64,000 bases of DNA from Piezodorus guildinii. Its lineage: Eukaryota > Arthropoda > Insecta > Hemiptera > Pentatomidae. The stretch spans positions 100,513,063 through 100,577,062 of the forward strand of contig CM041297.1 in the NCBI GenBank assembly GCA_023052935.1, written 5' to 3'. A model generated the notes under the pieces. That model worked only from the letters and a program-made list of their open reading frames with translations, was not told the origin of the DNA and did not search any database. This document shows positions 24,433-36,306 of the stretch, piece by piece; position 1 is the first letter of the stretch; each line of letters starts with the position of its first letter. The translations under genes and the position numbers were made by a program.

Positions 24433-24724
24433 GGGGAGCCGGTGGCTGAGTGGCTAGAGCGCTAGTCTCCCACGCCAGAGTTGTGAGTTCGAGTCTCAGT
24501 CCCAGCGGGACATTTATAAGAATATAATTAAATGAGGACTCACTCACAGCCTCTCTCCCGGGTAGTGAGACTCGTCAGTCTACTGGTGGCAACTCGCAAA
24601 AATAGGCGTAAGGAGTGATGACCCTACCCTAAACATTTCATCCAGAAACGTGAGTATATTCTCCCAGGAGTCTATACCACGCGGCCAAGGGCCTACACGG
24701 CCTGTCGCGCCAGTGAAAAAAAAA
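24433..24724 (+). mobile_element. SINE-A copy with target-site duplications
   Basis: Full SINE-A: head GGGGAGCCGGTGGCTGAGTG with A box TGGCTGAGTGG and B-box-like GAGTTCGAGTC; body with CCCGGGTAGTGAGACTCGTC; 3' end GGCCTACACGGCCTGTCGCG, then CCAGTG and an A tail. It is flanked by 14-bp duplications ATGTTTATCCTCTT (24419-24432) and ATGTTTACCCTCTT (24725-24738) with one difference. This marks LINE-mediated insertion and gives the family's exact ends. Confidence 0.92.
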
Positions 24725-24769
24725 ATGTTTACCCTCTTACCTACTTTATTAATCCGCTCGTCCGTTCTC

Positions 24770-24852
24770 AAACTCTATTTCTCCCTAACTGAGAAAAACA
24801 TTAAATCATAGATATATCTATGATTTCTTGTTTTTCCAAGTCAGTGAGAAAT
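24770..24852. repeat. Short palindromic element
   Basis: A perfect 24-bp palindrome centred on AGATATATCT (24804-24827) sits inside a longer imperfect inverted repeat, ATTTCTCCCTAACTGAGAAA on the left against the complement of TCAGTGAGAAAT on the right. It could be a minimal fully palindromic MITE or a cruciform-forming site. Confidence 0.6.
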
Positions 24853-25285
24853 ACTAAAGCCACATTTTTATGTATTTTTTTGTCAAGTAACAATCAAGTC
24901 AGTAACTAAGGGAGTCTTGAATTCAGTTGGAGTTAATTTTTAAAGACTTGGTGGAAAGCTGAAGACAATACCGATTGCCTTAGTGAGGGATCGGAGGAAA
25001 CGAGTCAACCAATTAGGAAAAGGAAAAGCATTGTCTGGCTTTCGAGTAACTATGTCGCGCACAATTAGGATTTCCTAGAAGATCTTAGAGTAACAAAGGA
25101 ATGTGTTGTTATGGACAACTATCCATAAATTAATAATTTTAATTAAAAGAAATATTTCTTGGATTACTCAAGCTCGTGTAAATTAAAGTGCACATCTCAA
25201 ATATAGGCTGATCAATAAAGAACTAGAAAAGAGGTAAATGCCTCTCTTGCTTCTCAAAATAACCGCTGAAAAAAAATAACTATTT
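24853..25285. other. Unassigned AT-rich sequence
   Basis: No gene or known repeat recognised. Confidence 0.35.
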
Positions 25286-25290
25286 TAATT

Positions 25291-25856
25291 TTTACTTTCA
25301 CTTACTTATATATGAAATATATAGTAAGGGAACGTATTGCGATCGTAAATTTTTTGAATTCCAATTTTCACCAATATACACGTTTTAGGGTTCCCTGATT
25401 CCAAATAACCAAGTCCCGCAAAAATGTCTGTGTGTGTGTTTGGTAAGTCTAGCGCAAAAACGAAAAGTCGTACGAAACTGAAATTTCAAAAGACATCAAT
25501 ACGCCCGAGATGTTACAGCAACTTTTCCACCAAAATCGGCCAGCCATAAGAGCCACTTTATACCATGCATTTTGGACCTTTTTACGAATTTCTCAAAAAC
25601 AGCTAAAACGATTTTGATTAAACTTGCTATATGGGTGTAAAATATAATAAGTTTTAATTTGATATAAGTTTCATTCTGATTGAAACAGTATGACAGGGCT
25701 TAAATAGTGAATTATTGTATTTTCATGTTCTTAAGTACCTTTAATTTTGTAGATTTCAAAAAAATAGGCATATCATCTTGTTAGCATTGATAAATAACAG
25801 AAGAATATGCAAGTTGAGCGAATTTAATAAACAACTAAAGGAGAAAAGTGCAAACA
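25291..25856 (+). repeat. Family R, copy 4 (5' part)
   Basis: Starts TTTACTTTCACTTACTTATA and follows the R consensus order to AACTAAAGGAGAAAAGTGCA. It stops there, and a second R starts at once, giving a head-to-tail array. Confidence 0.85.
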
Positions 25857-26762
25857 TATTTTTTACTTTCACTTACTATATATAGTAAGGGGAAGTATTG
25901 CGATCGTGAAAATTTTCGAATTACAGTTTTCAACGGAAATACACGTTTTACAGTCCCATGAGTCCAAATAACCAAGTCCCCCAAAAAGGACTGTGTGTGT
26001 CTGTGGTAACTATCGGGCGGAAACGGAAAGTCCTATAAAACTGAAATTTCATATTTAAAACAAATATACGCCTGAAACGTTACAAAAAGTTTTTCATTAA
26101 TATGAGCTTAGCAGAAGATCCACTTTATACTATGCATTTTGCACCTTTTTTCGATTTTCTCGAAAAGGGTTCCGATGATTTTGATAAAACTCGCATCATC
26201 GATGTAGAATTAAATAGGCTTTAATATAATGTAGTTTTCATTCTGATTAAAATGGTCTGACAGATCTTAAATGCCGATATTTTAAATTCTTTTTCCTGTA
26301 AAGTACCTTTAATTTTGTAGATTTTGTAAAAATAAATATATTATCTTGTTACCACCGATTAAAAACACATAAATATATAAGTTGAACGAATTCAATATCT
26401 AACTAAAGGAGAAAACTGAAAACATATTTTTTTAATGCAATTTTTTTATTTTGAACATAGCAACAGTAATATACACGTGTAATATACCGTTGGAAAGCTA
26501 AAGCTTTTAGAATAAATATTATCGAATGAAAAAACTTGTAAAAGTTAATAAAGAGTGATGAAAAGACGATAAATCTGATTATTTTAGATAATAATATAAT
26601 AGATTGTTTAATAAAACACACGTTTCTATATAAATTCAATTTAATTATTTCTTTAATGGTTTCACGTATTTTAATCTCTAACTGTATTAGAAAATCCTTT
26701 TATTGATTTTAAAAATGGAGGTAAGTGAAAGTCCTGTGTTGCCCGCACCAGATTTTTATGGA
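25857..26762 (+). repeat. Family R, copy 5 (near full length)
   Basis: The most complete R copy, from TTTACTTTCACTTACTATAT to GAGGTAAGTGAAAGTCCTGT, then GTTGCCCGCACCAGATTTTT. The terminal segments ACTTTCACTTAC and GTAAGTGAAAGT are inverted complements, as in DNA transposons, but no transposase frame is visible inside. About 0.9 kb. Confidence 0.85.
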
Positions 26763-26784
26763 ATCTTTTTAACAAAAGAATAGT

Positions 26785-26965
26785 CATATTTTCAAAGATT
26801 TTAGAAAAAATATTATCTTATAAACGAAATTATAAAAAGTTAACGAGGAGTGATGAAAATCCGATAAAACGATTTTCGGATAATAATAAAATAAATTATT
26901 TAATAAAACACATGTTTCTTTCAACGAAGGTAAGTGATAGTCGTATGTTGAGCGCACCAGAATTT
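26785..26965 (+). repeat. Family R, copy 6 (3' part)
   Basis: Repeats the R 3' region (AGTGATGAAAATCCGATAAA, then GGTAAGTGATAGTCGTATGT, GAGCGCACCAGA). It leads into the duplicated segment that follows. Confidence 0.75.
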
Positions 26966-27440
26966 TAAATATATTAATGCTATACAACTGAAATAATATA
27001 CAATCCAAAAGAATATTAAAATACTGCTAATGCTAATTATGAATGGTTTAATAATTATGTATACTTGGTTTAATAATGGATATTCCAATAAAAGAAATAA
27101 TTATTCATAACACAGGAAAGAAACGAACCTTAGCTCACCTTATGAGAGATCGTTTCTAGAAATTTACTAATGATTAACAAGTGGTAGATTTATTATTCTT
27201 TAGATAATTTCAAGAATAACAAATATTCAAGTTTATGTTTCCAAATCGATTTCGTAATAATAATAAGAGCCTATGGAGAATAATTTGAATAAAGTAGGCT
27301 TTAAAAGGGTTGTTTGAAGGTTGCGCAACACAGCCAGATTAGTGCAAGTGAAATATGAAAATATGTGATAATTCGGCGATATTGAATTATCATACACTTT
27401 CAACGTATTATAATAAATAAACAATAACCGTATTTTCTAC
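26925..27440 (+). repeat. Segmental duplication, unit 2
   Basis: Second copy of 23690-24205, about 3.24 kb downstream, diverged by scattered substitutions and indels. R sequence at its left edge matches unit 1, so the duplicated block includes an R end. Confidence 0.8.
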
Positions 27441-29145
27441 ATACATTTATCTTCTTTTTTTTCAAGCTTTTATTATAAATAATTTTTAATTTTTTAAAAT
27501 GGTGTTTATAAATTTAAAAGACCTGTTTTCATGATGGGTATATTAAGGCTGTTCTAAACAGCAAGAGAAGAGGAAAGTGAAAATGCTTGAGCTAGAACTT
27601 CGAGAGCCCACGAAAGTACCGAAAGAGGGAAAGGCATTCTTTTTAATAAAAAAAATATTTAACAAAACTAAACTACGTTATTATCATACTTTATTTAAAA
27701 AAAAAAACAATGTCTTCTCCCTCTTAAGCTACTTTGTGAACTCTCACTGACAATCACTTTCATATATTTTCTCTTAGATTTTCTATCGCCGTGTACTTTT
27801 ACCTGCTACACCCTACCCCTGCTGCTAATTACATTGAATTTCAATTACATCTTTTATTAATGAAAATAATAATAATTTTACTATCGTTTTGAAAGTCTTT
27901 AAAAATAGATAAAATCGGAACATAATTAATCACATCTGATCCACTCCCAGAAAGGTAGATGAGTATGTTAAGGCGTTACTTTAGCTATGTCGATTCAAAT
28001 CTGGACTATGCATGTTTATTTTTTTTTTTTTTTATTATTATTATTTATTTTATTTTTTTTTTTTGTGTAGCTGTCTAAAGGACTGAACCTCGTTTTCCAA
28101 CTACAATTAAAATTAAAATACATCAGTAACCAACAGGACAACTGTCCCTGTTTGGTTTAGTTGGAGTCGAATAGGAAGTTGAAACCCTCTCTTGTACTCC
28201 CCTCAAAATAAATCCACAATCCTCCTTTCCACAAAAAACCTCAGGATTTGTTCTACAGTTTAAGGATGCTATTATGAGTACCCTACTATGGCAAATGTTT
28301 GTACATTCCAAAATGTTTTAAAGAGACAAACTCTACATATTTTAAACATTCTTTTTATTCTCATCAATCATTCCAGCAGTTTATTATATCAAAAGATACA
28401 GTTATGAACATAATATAAAAGTCTGAGGAAAGAATTGGATACGCTGTTTCATTATCCGAAGAGGGCCTTTTACGTTACACGAAACCTGTTTAATAAAATT
28501 GATCAGCCACTCCCTGAATGAGAACTCCTTTTCAAGATGGAATAATTTGGAGGATGGGTCGCGATCAGCAGGAGGGTGGAATTTGAATAATGGACCCTGG
28601 AGGTAAAATAGAGATCCCGGATCGATACCGGGAGGAGTATTAAATCCTTTGGGGACTTGGTCCATGGGGAACGAGAGGGGTTAGGAAGGTCGCCCTCAGT
28701 TGGCTGGGAAATGCATAAAATTGTACCCAGAAAAGTTATTACTTCATAAAATAAGAAAATTACAATCATAATCTCGAATCGTATGAACAAGTGGAACGAT
28801 TTTAGTATAAATCAATAATGCGATGCGGCTCTCAAATCCTACATTTTTAACCTCCAACACCTAGGAATTGTGTCGTCCCTGAAATCTGTCATGTTTGTCA
28901 TTCACTTTATATTAAAGAAGCTATTCTATTGCAGATCATTTCTAGTGTTAATTTTTAACCAAGGTCTCTTCAAATTTAGAATCGTAATGCGTAAAGTTTC
29001 TAGGCGTTTCCCTGTTTCAAAATGTTATTTATGCTTTGAATTGAAAATAAAAAAAAATATGTTTTGCACATCACATAACATCCACGTACGCGTTTTAATT
29101 TTATTGCTAAAGCAATAGTAAAAATTTTCTGGGGACACCTGTGAT
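27441..29145. other. Unassigned sequence
   Basis: A T-rich tract lies near 28016-28063. Between 28430 and 28720 base composition is less AT-rich and two overlapping minus-strand frames occur (28402-28665, 28503-28790), but I recognise no domain in either. They may be chance or a decayed element. Confidence 0.3.
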
Positions 29146-29149
29146 TCAA

Positions 29150-29465
29150 AGGGCTTACCTTTTTATGCCCAAGGTTGAGGGTCTAAACCCGGAAGATGGC
29201 CAAAGGATTTTTAAAAGCAGTAAAATGGTGGCCCCGAGCCTGTGCTCGAGATCTCTATCCTTATTAAACATGGAAAAGCGGGCTTAACCTATGGTGTATT
29301 GGCTAGTATAATAGCCTTCTACGCCCAAATTCGCGGGCTCAAACCCGACAGATGATGCTATACCGTCCTTCGGAAGGTGGTGCTCCCGAGACTGCTTGAT
29401 AATAGGTACCCATTAAATATCCCTTCCTTAATAAAACCTGGATTGACAAACTATAGGACTCACTG
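29150..29465 (+). mobile_element. SINE-C, dimer-like copy
   Basis: Two related units in tandem. Unit 1 contains GGGTCTAAACCCGGAAGATG; unit 2 has a tRNA-like head (GGTGTATTGGCTAGTATAAT ... GGGCTCAAACCC) followed by the body GCTATACCGTCCTTCGGAAG and a 3' end AATAAAACCTGGATTGACAA. B-box-like GGCTCAAACCC supports tRNA ancestry. Partial relatives are at 14225-14350 and 58765-58915. Confidence 0.65.
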
Positions 29466-29734
29466 TAATAGTATTCAAACACATTTTATTATTTCCCATG
29501 AAAACATTTAATAATATATTGAAAATCTAAAAAAATATATTAAACACAATAATCTAAGTTTATGTTGTTGTTTTAATGTATTCCCCGGCTAATGATTTCT
29601 AATAAAATGACTGTGAATCGTCCAATGCCATACGACTTATTTTATTACAAATTAATTTGTCTAAAGCCTTGCGTTTCCCAGCGACATATTATACACTTTT
29701 ATTAATATAATAGAACCAACAGCATTAAAGAGCT

Positions 29735-29850
29735 CTTAGGGAAAGAAATTTTTAAAATTCGCCATTTGAATCCTGTCAGACTTTTTCAATTAGGATAAAT
29801 AAAGCCTACAGTCATTAATTTTATATCCATTTAGCTAAGTTAATTTTGGG
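29735..29850 (-). repeat. Family R fragment
   Basis: Minus-strand R internal block: the CTTAGGGAAAGAAATTTTTA, CGCCATTTGAATCCTGTCAG and TTCAATTAGGATAAA order matches other minus copies. Confidence 0.6.
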
Positions 29851-30269
29851 AGACAATCGTATTTATTGAACGGAGATTTATTTACAAAGCAAAATTAATT
29901 TAAAAACAATTAAAAATCATTCACAAAGACTGACTTTAAATCATAATTTATATATTTAAATATTTACAGATTCAGTGTCCGTTTTGTATTTCTTAATTTA
30001 GCAAGGTTACAGTAATAACTGGTCTCTCATTTTAGGTTGGATTATCCCACTCGGGCGTGCTTGCTGCTCTCTCTCAGCTCAATATAAAGAGGTTGAGCTT
30101 GAAAAAAATAAATAAAACGTTATTAAAGTTTAATATTAACCTTGCACAATATAGGACGCATGAAAAAGAAAATATTTTTAACACTTTATTTTACCCTATG
30201 ACCCTTAATAATAAAGACACAGAATGGTAATAATGAGAGACCTTTTTGGTCAAAATTAGCTTATTAGAC

Positions 30270-30830
30270 TGGACTACATACCACAATTTACCATCCAATC
30301 AAGCGGTCTTTCACTAATAACAAATTTATGAAATGGATAAAAACTTGACGGTAATCTGTTATAATTATTTTATTTCATATATAAAATATGTAGATATCTA
30401 TTTGTATTTTTTTTTTTTTTTTTTTTTACATCGTTATGCCCAACTTATTTCGCCTTCTTCATCCAAAATGTCTACATCTTCTTATTGTTTTTTTTACGTT
30501 CTTCTGTACATGGTCTCTTGGATGTAACCATCAGTCTAGATTTAAGCTGATACTTGTCAATTAAATTTTATAATGTAGCTTTATCTTATAGAATTTAATA
30601 TTTAATGTCTATTTCCTGAAGAAGATTTTTTTTCAATTTCAAGTATCCGCCTGAAAAGTACATACCAAATTTTACCTCTCAATTCTGAAGGGTTTCACTA
30701 ATAACAAACTTATGAAAATAATGAAAACTTGACTGTAATCTGTTATAATTATTTTATTTCATATATAAAATACGTAAACATTTATTTGTATTTTATTTTT
30801 GTTTACATCGTTATGCCCAACTTCTTAATA
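30270..30830. repeat. 384-bp-spaced direct duplication
   Basis: The block TTTCACTAATAACAAA ... CTTGACNGTAATCTGTTATA ... ATTTCATATATAAAATA ... TTTACATCGTTATGCCCAAC occurs near 30310-30445 and again near 30694-30825. The first copy has an expanded T tract. The 64-codon frame at 30333-30527 lies on the first copy and is broken in the second. Confidence 0.75.
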
Positions 30831-31002
30831 TCTTTCTTTAGGACGTAAAATTGTTCTAAAAATTTTCCTCTCCTTAATCTCCAACTTGTAATTTATTCTG
30901 AGAGGACATGAATTCCAGAATTTAATTAATTTTCAATGCTCTACAGACAGTTCAATTTCACGGTTCTTTACAGGATTTGATACTAGTTATAATTAATAAT
31001 AT

Positions 31003-32114
31003 TATTTTTTTTAATTTATTTATTATAGAGATATTTACAACTATATTAATATAAAAATACATCAAGTAAATGTGAACATTGAGATATGGACATGATAGGC
31101 GTGAGAAGAATCTACCCAGTGGTAGCACTTCAAAGATTTTTCAGACAAGGAGGTCTCGGGGCCATCGTCTTTTCAGCCGCCTCGGAGGATGATCAGTAAT
31201 AGACGGAGATGAGAGATAGCGGACAAGTGGGTTTGGGTGGAGTGGTAATTTGGAGTGAAAGGAAGTATATCTAATAATCTAATAAAGTATGGGATTTTCA
31301 GGTCTTTGTGGATTATTTTATTGGTGACAAAGTAAGGGGCATTTAGGATATTTCGGAGGATTTTGGATAGCAAGGATTGGATGCGAGGAATTTGATGGCT
31401 TGGTGGATCCCCATAGTTCAATTCCATATGTCCAAATAGGCCTAAGTATGGTAATATAAATTAGTTGTTTGTAGTAGGTGGGAAGTTTTGAACGTTTGTA
31501 AAGTAAATGTTGTAATAAACGATATCTGCGAGCTGTTTCTTGTCGTTTCATTATAGTGTGAGGATTCCAAGTAAGTCGTCTGTCAAGATGCAGTCCAAGG
31601 TACCGGATCTGTTGCCATATTGCAGTGGAATATTGCCAAAGGATATAGTGGGACAGGCAGACATAGGTTTGCGGCGCAGGGTAAAGGTAATTTGGTGGGA
31701 TTTAGTAGGATTTATTTTGATCCTCCACTTTTGACACCATTCTTCAATGGAAACAATGTGAGACCGAAGGGCTTGGGAAGCAATAGTTGGGTCATTGTTT
31801 ACAATAACACACATGTGTCATCGGCGTATGTAGTGAGGACAGTGCAAGGATGAATAGGAATATCAGCTGTATATATGGTATAAAGGATTGGACCCAAGAT
31901 GCTACCTTGGGGTACACCTGCATTCTGAGTAAATATGGCGGAGAAGGAAAGGTTATGGTTTACTTTAAAGGTTCTATTTGTGAGGTAGGAACGGATTAAT
32001 GAGAAGTAGGTAGGAGGGAGGAAGTGACGAAGTTTGTAGAGCAGTCCTGGATGCCAAACTCGGTCAAAAGCCTGTTCCACGTTGAGAAAGGCTCCAGTGC
32101 AATACATTCCGCGC
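31003..32114 (-). pseudogene. Jockey-like LINE RT relic with 13-bp duplications
   Basis: 5'-truncated insertion of a jockey-like LINE. From 32107 downward the minus strand encodes the RT palm: EQAFDRVWHPGL, then NAGVPQGSILGP, then YADDT with the two catalytic aspartates. Further on, in shifted frames, come IEEWCQKWRIKINPTKSHQ, RQETARRYRLLQHLL and LRPIWTYGIELWGSTKPSNS, and the tail before the 3' UTR. Frameshifts near 31800, 31550 and 31430 make it non-functional. The N-terminal endonuclease and fingers are absent. Exact 13-bp duplications TAATTAATAATAT flank it (30990-31002, 32115-32127), proving insertion by target-primed reverse transcription. The plus-strand frames inside are shadows. Confidence 0.93.
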
Positions 32115-32127
32115 TAATTAATAATAT

Positions 32128-32982
32128 GAAGTACAAATTATATACAAGTATAGATACAATTAATTCTCATAAAATATTTTAACGTCGATTTGACCAATAG
32201 AATTATAAACTAATGACCACGAGTAAGAAAACTAAACGAGCGGCGTGATTTATTCAGAAATTAGATTCTAGATCCCAGTGACGGCGGACGCCAGGACTCC
32301 CTGCCAACTGTGCCGCTCGTAACCTCCCGTCATCAGATTGAGTCTGGCGTCAGATTTTCACTCTCATCATTAAATTTAATCTGTTTTTTATTTTTGTTTA
32401 AGTGCCAATACACGCTTTATATGTTAATTGTCTAGTTCAATGCATTGTGATACGATATATTTATTCCAGTTTATATGTATTAAGTACTCAATTTAAACAT
32501 TGAAGTGTCATTGGGTAGTTATTCACAAAACTTTGTGAAGCACATAATTCTATAACTTCGATTTTACTTATTTTATTTTGTTTATACAGATGTCTATTTG
32601 AATAAATAAATAAAAATTAAATCCAAACACTATTAGTGAAACGAACGATTTATTTATATATTTCAATTTTAACGATTTGGGATTAAAATTACGTTTTATA
32701 CTTCTTAGTATGATTTACAGAAAAAATAATATAATGATAAAAAGAAATTACCAAGAATAAAAGAATCGTTTAGATTATGTACATTTCGTTGCATTGAGGC
32801 TTTAAAATTGAACGCATGTATTACAGTTTTTATTTATTTGTTTTTTTTATAGCTTTTTAAACCAAAAATTAAGTTTTAGCTATCCTTTTTTTACTTTCGC
32901 ATACCTATATATGAAGTATTTAACAAAAGAAATTATTACGATTGTGAAAATTTATTTTTATTTTCTATTAACACCCTATTAT

Positions 32983-33047
<65 letters not shown>

Positions 33048-35945
33048 TTTACTTACTTATTTATTAGAGAATATATTTTTTTCTTTAAATTAGGGCAGGC
33101 ATGAGTAGTATTTTTAAAATAACTGAAATAAGGAGACAATCCGAATTTTATTTCATTCTATAATAAATGTCCGCTCTTTAATCAATATCATAAAGCTTTG
33201 TCAGTAAAAACTTTCTGAAATTCAGGTATATCATTGCATAAATAAATATATCCATTAGACGTCATTAGTTCCCTGTTCCCTAACCCGTTCCTGTTGTTTT
33301 TTAGTTCCCCGATCTCGTTACATCTGTTGATGAGGGATTCCAAGTCACTATCTGCTGATTCTCTGCTACTATTGAAAAATAAAATTATTGAGGCAGAAAT
33401 ATCGCACAGTGGAAAACATGATCGATTTAGGTGGACAAAATTCTGAAACTTATCCTTTATTTAACTTTTGAGATCCCAGATTATGGAAAAAAAAAATTAA
33501 AACTAATTAATTTTTTGACACGATTGGCGAGCGCAAAGTGGTCAAAAATCAAATGTATTTGCTCAAACCTATAACTTCCCTACATTTTACGTTTTAAGTC
33601 CCAGAATTAGGGAAAAATAATACAAAACATCTAATTATCGGCTCGGAGCGGCTTAAACTTGCTAATAGATGTATTTTAAATCATTTAGAAAACTCTTTAA
33701 ATTATAGATCGTAAAACATTTGATTCGAAGTGTAGTGTCTGAAAAAAATAAGTATCACCCAAAACGCAAAAAATCGCAACATTTAAAGACTTCTAGTCCT
33801 AGTCCTTCTAGGATTGATGAAACAAATCGTAAAAACGAATCCTTGGGGTAACTTGGGGGTTATATGGTTTTTCGTTATTGAATAAGGGCATACATTTACA
33901 AATTGCTAAATTAACTCTACAGATAGATTGCGAAATATATTCAATAACGAGTATGGAAATATAATGTCTTACCTGTCCGGCAATGTACATTATTAAATAA
34001 AAGCAAAAAGACTTTGCTACTCACACCTTGATCAGAATAAATGGCCATCGAATAAAGATAATCCCACTGCCGGTTATTAAGCACTTGTGTGAACAGGAAT
34101 GATTCACTTATTTACTAATTATTCGTAAATACAGTATGGTGAGAAGCGTCTTACCAACTAATGATAAAAAGTTCAAGCACTCAGAATTGTCCACCTAGAT
34201 TTCGTCCATTGTTTGTCGGCACACAATAAAATTAGTTTGATTATTAACGTTTATTTTTTTTTTCTTACGACTGTACCCCGACCAACTTCTGCAATAATTA
34301 AATCTACGATCAACAACTCCGTGATAATTGAAAATAACCATTTGGTAAATTTACTTGGACAAATAACATGGGAACTGCTTTTTCTACAAATATAAGTGAA
34401 ATGACGTTTATTGTGGTTAGTTTAACTAGCTTCGATTTAAATGGTAAGAGGTGCCTGTATGTTTAACGTTCATCAATTAAATCAAAAATGAAATAAATTA
34501 TTTTCTAGAAAAGCATACATTATCTTTTCTTTTTTTTTCACAAACATCATGAAATGATCGCTCCTATAAAGGTTATTATTATTATTAAATACTTTATAGA
34601 TAATTCATTTCATAATAGACATATGTAGGTACTTCTAGTTGGAACTATCAAGCCTTGGTAAGAAATAAAAAATAAAATAAAATAAGGACGGAGAGAATTC
34701 TCTTTTCTCTTATAAATATTTTATTTCTTTTCAAACGCTTTTAGAGACAATAAAATATTAAAAGAAGGAAGGTGGGTGGCTCTTTTTCATCTTTCTTGAA
34801 ACGCAAGCCTCTACACTCCATAAAGAAACAACATTCTTACAAAGGAGTGCACCAACCAATAATAGCATAAGAAAAAAAAATACTCGATTAAGGGGAAAAG
34901 CGAACGTTTTGATGGTCCATTTCAATATTGTATGTGCAATGTGTTCATTACAGTCAGTGAAGGTGATTATTTTGCAGCCATTTTACACTATTTCATCCCT
35001 AATATGGTGTTGAAAGAATTTTATTTTTTGGAGCTGATAGGATGTTTAACTTGAGAATGTTGGTAAGAACCAAGTCTAACTTTGTTAAACAGAAAGATTT
35101 ATCCAATAGGTTAGCTAAAGTGGGAAAGGAGAGATTTATTCTGTAAAACCGCTACAAACGTAATTTCAATATGCCGAAACCGTATTCGAGCAGTTGCAAC
35201 GAGCGACTCATTGCTGACAACTGCTGATATTGTTAATTATATCTTTCCCAACAAGGCTATCTCCGATAGTATAGTGACCGAATATTTTGTACTTAACAAA
35301 CAATACCCAATACCGACATAAGGCCCTTTCCCTTAGGAAACTGTTCCGAAAGGAAAATTTATACTGACCGTGCTGCCACCTCGCGGCCTGTAAAAAAGCA
35401 CAGCGCAACTAGTGGCCAAAAAGAGTGTTGTAGATTTTGGCTGGATGAGCCAAATAAATTTTCTGGTTCCTTCGTCCTATCATTTGTACCTAGAATAATG
35501 GAGTAGAAATTCAAGAAGATTCCTTGGCCAAAGGGGGGGAAGAGAGGAGCAGAGAAGGTTTATGATCACCATTCCACAGCTAGAGACAGTATCTTCACCA
35601 TCTGAGGTTTCCACAATGCAGCCACTCAAGTCAATTTACCCTTTTTATCTAATTGTCAATAGTTCAGATTGCTAACATACTGCTTCATACATTCACTTTA
35701 GCACTAAGAAGTAATCATCTCATTAAGTTGGAGGTTATTACTCTAAACAGACACTCTACACGGTACGAGAAGAGGCTGATAAAAATCTGTGAAAGTTCAT
35801 GAAAGGTGGAAGAAACAATTAAAAAAAAAAAAAATTATATAATAACATCAAATATTACTTTTTTTAAAATCCTATAATATAATTAAACATTTTTTTGTTT
35901 AAACATAACAAAACTGAATGACAGTGTTTTTTATTGATTGATCCA
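32128..35945. other. Long stretch without recognisable genes
   Basis: Holds a family R 5' fragment at 32888-32960 (TTACTTTCGCATACCTATAT, AAATTATTACGATTGTGAAA) and a (TA)n microsatellite. Otherwise no gene or repeat was identified. The frame at 32911-33093 is mostly translated TA repeat. Confidence 0.45.
32986..33050. repeat. (TA)n plus poly(T) microsatellite
   Basis: About 26 TA units followed by a T run, inside the R fragment remnant. Confidence 0.95.
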
Positions 35946-35964
35946 ATCATACAATAGTAATATA

Positions 35965-36292
35965 TAAAAAAAAAAAAAAAAAAAACCTGTACCACTACAA
36001 TCCATGAAGGGTCTTGGGCTCAGTACATATAGAGATTCGTACTGTTTCTAGGCCAACGGCAGTGCAATGAGGTGATTAGGCCTTAATCACGCTCAGCCGC
36101 CAGGTTTTTCCCCAATTAATTTGGGTACCCACTTTATAGAGGCTGGGTCTGCCCCAGGAGGGTCTCCATACCCTAGGGTCGCCCCCCGACTGAATTAACA
36201 GAATAAATAATATTTCTGCCACAGCCGGGATTCGAACCCAGGACCCGGAGCACAGCAGACTAGTGCTCTATCCACTAGTCCACGCCGCTTCC
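35965..36292 (-). mobile_element. SINE-B copy with exact target-site duplications
   Basis: Flanked by identical 14-bp ACAATAGTAATATA (35951-35964 and 36293-36306). In sense (minus) orientation the head carries A box TGGACTAGTGG and B box GGTTCGAATCC, then the body CCTAGGGTATGGAGACCC and ACTGAGCCCAAGACCC. The sense 3' end is a run of T (A run at about 35968-35985 on the plus strand). A poly(T) rather than poly(A) tail is unusual for an animal tRNA SINE. Confidence 0.92.
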
Positions 36293-36306
36293 ACAATAGT
36301 AATATA

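Noticed and set aside
28402..28790. Two overlapping minus-strand frames of 87 and 95 codons
   Set aside because: No recognisable motif and mutually exclusive frames; treated as chance in a less AT-rich patch.
32911..33093. 60-codon frame rich in Ile-Tyr
   Set aside because: It is the translation of a TA microsatellite.
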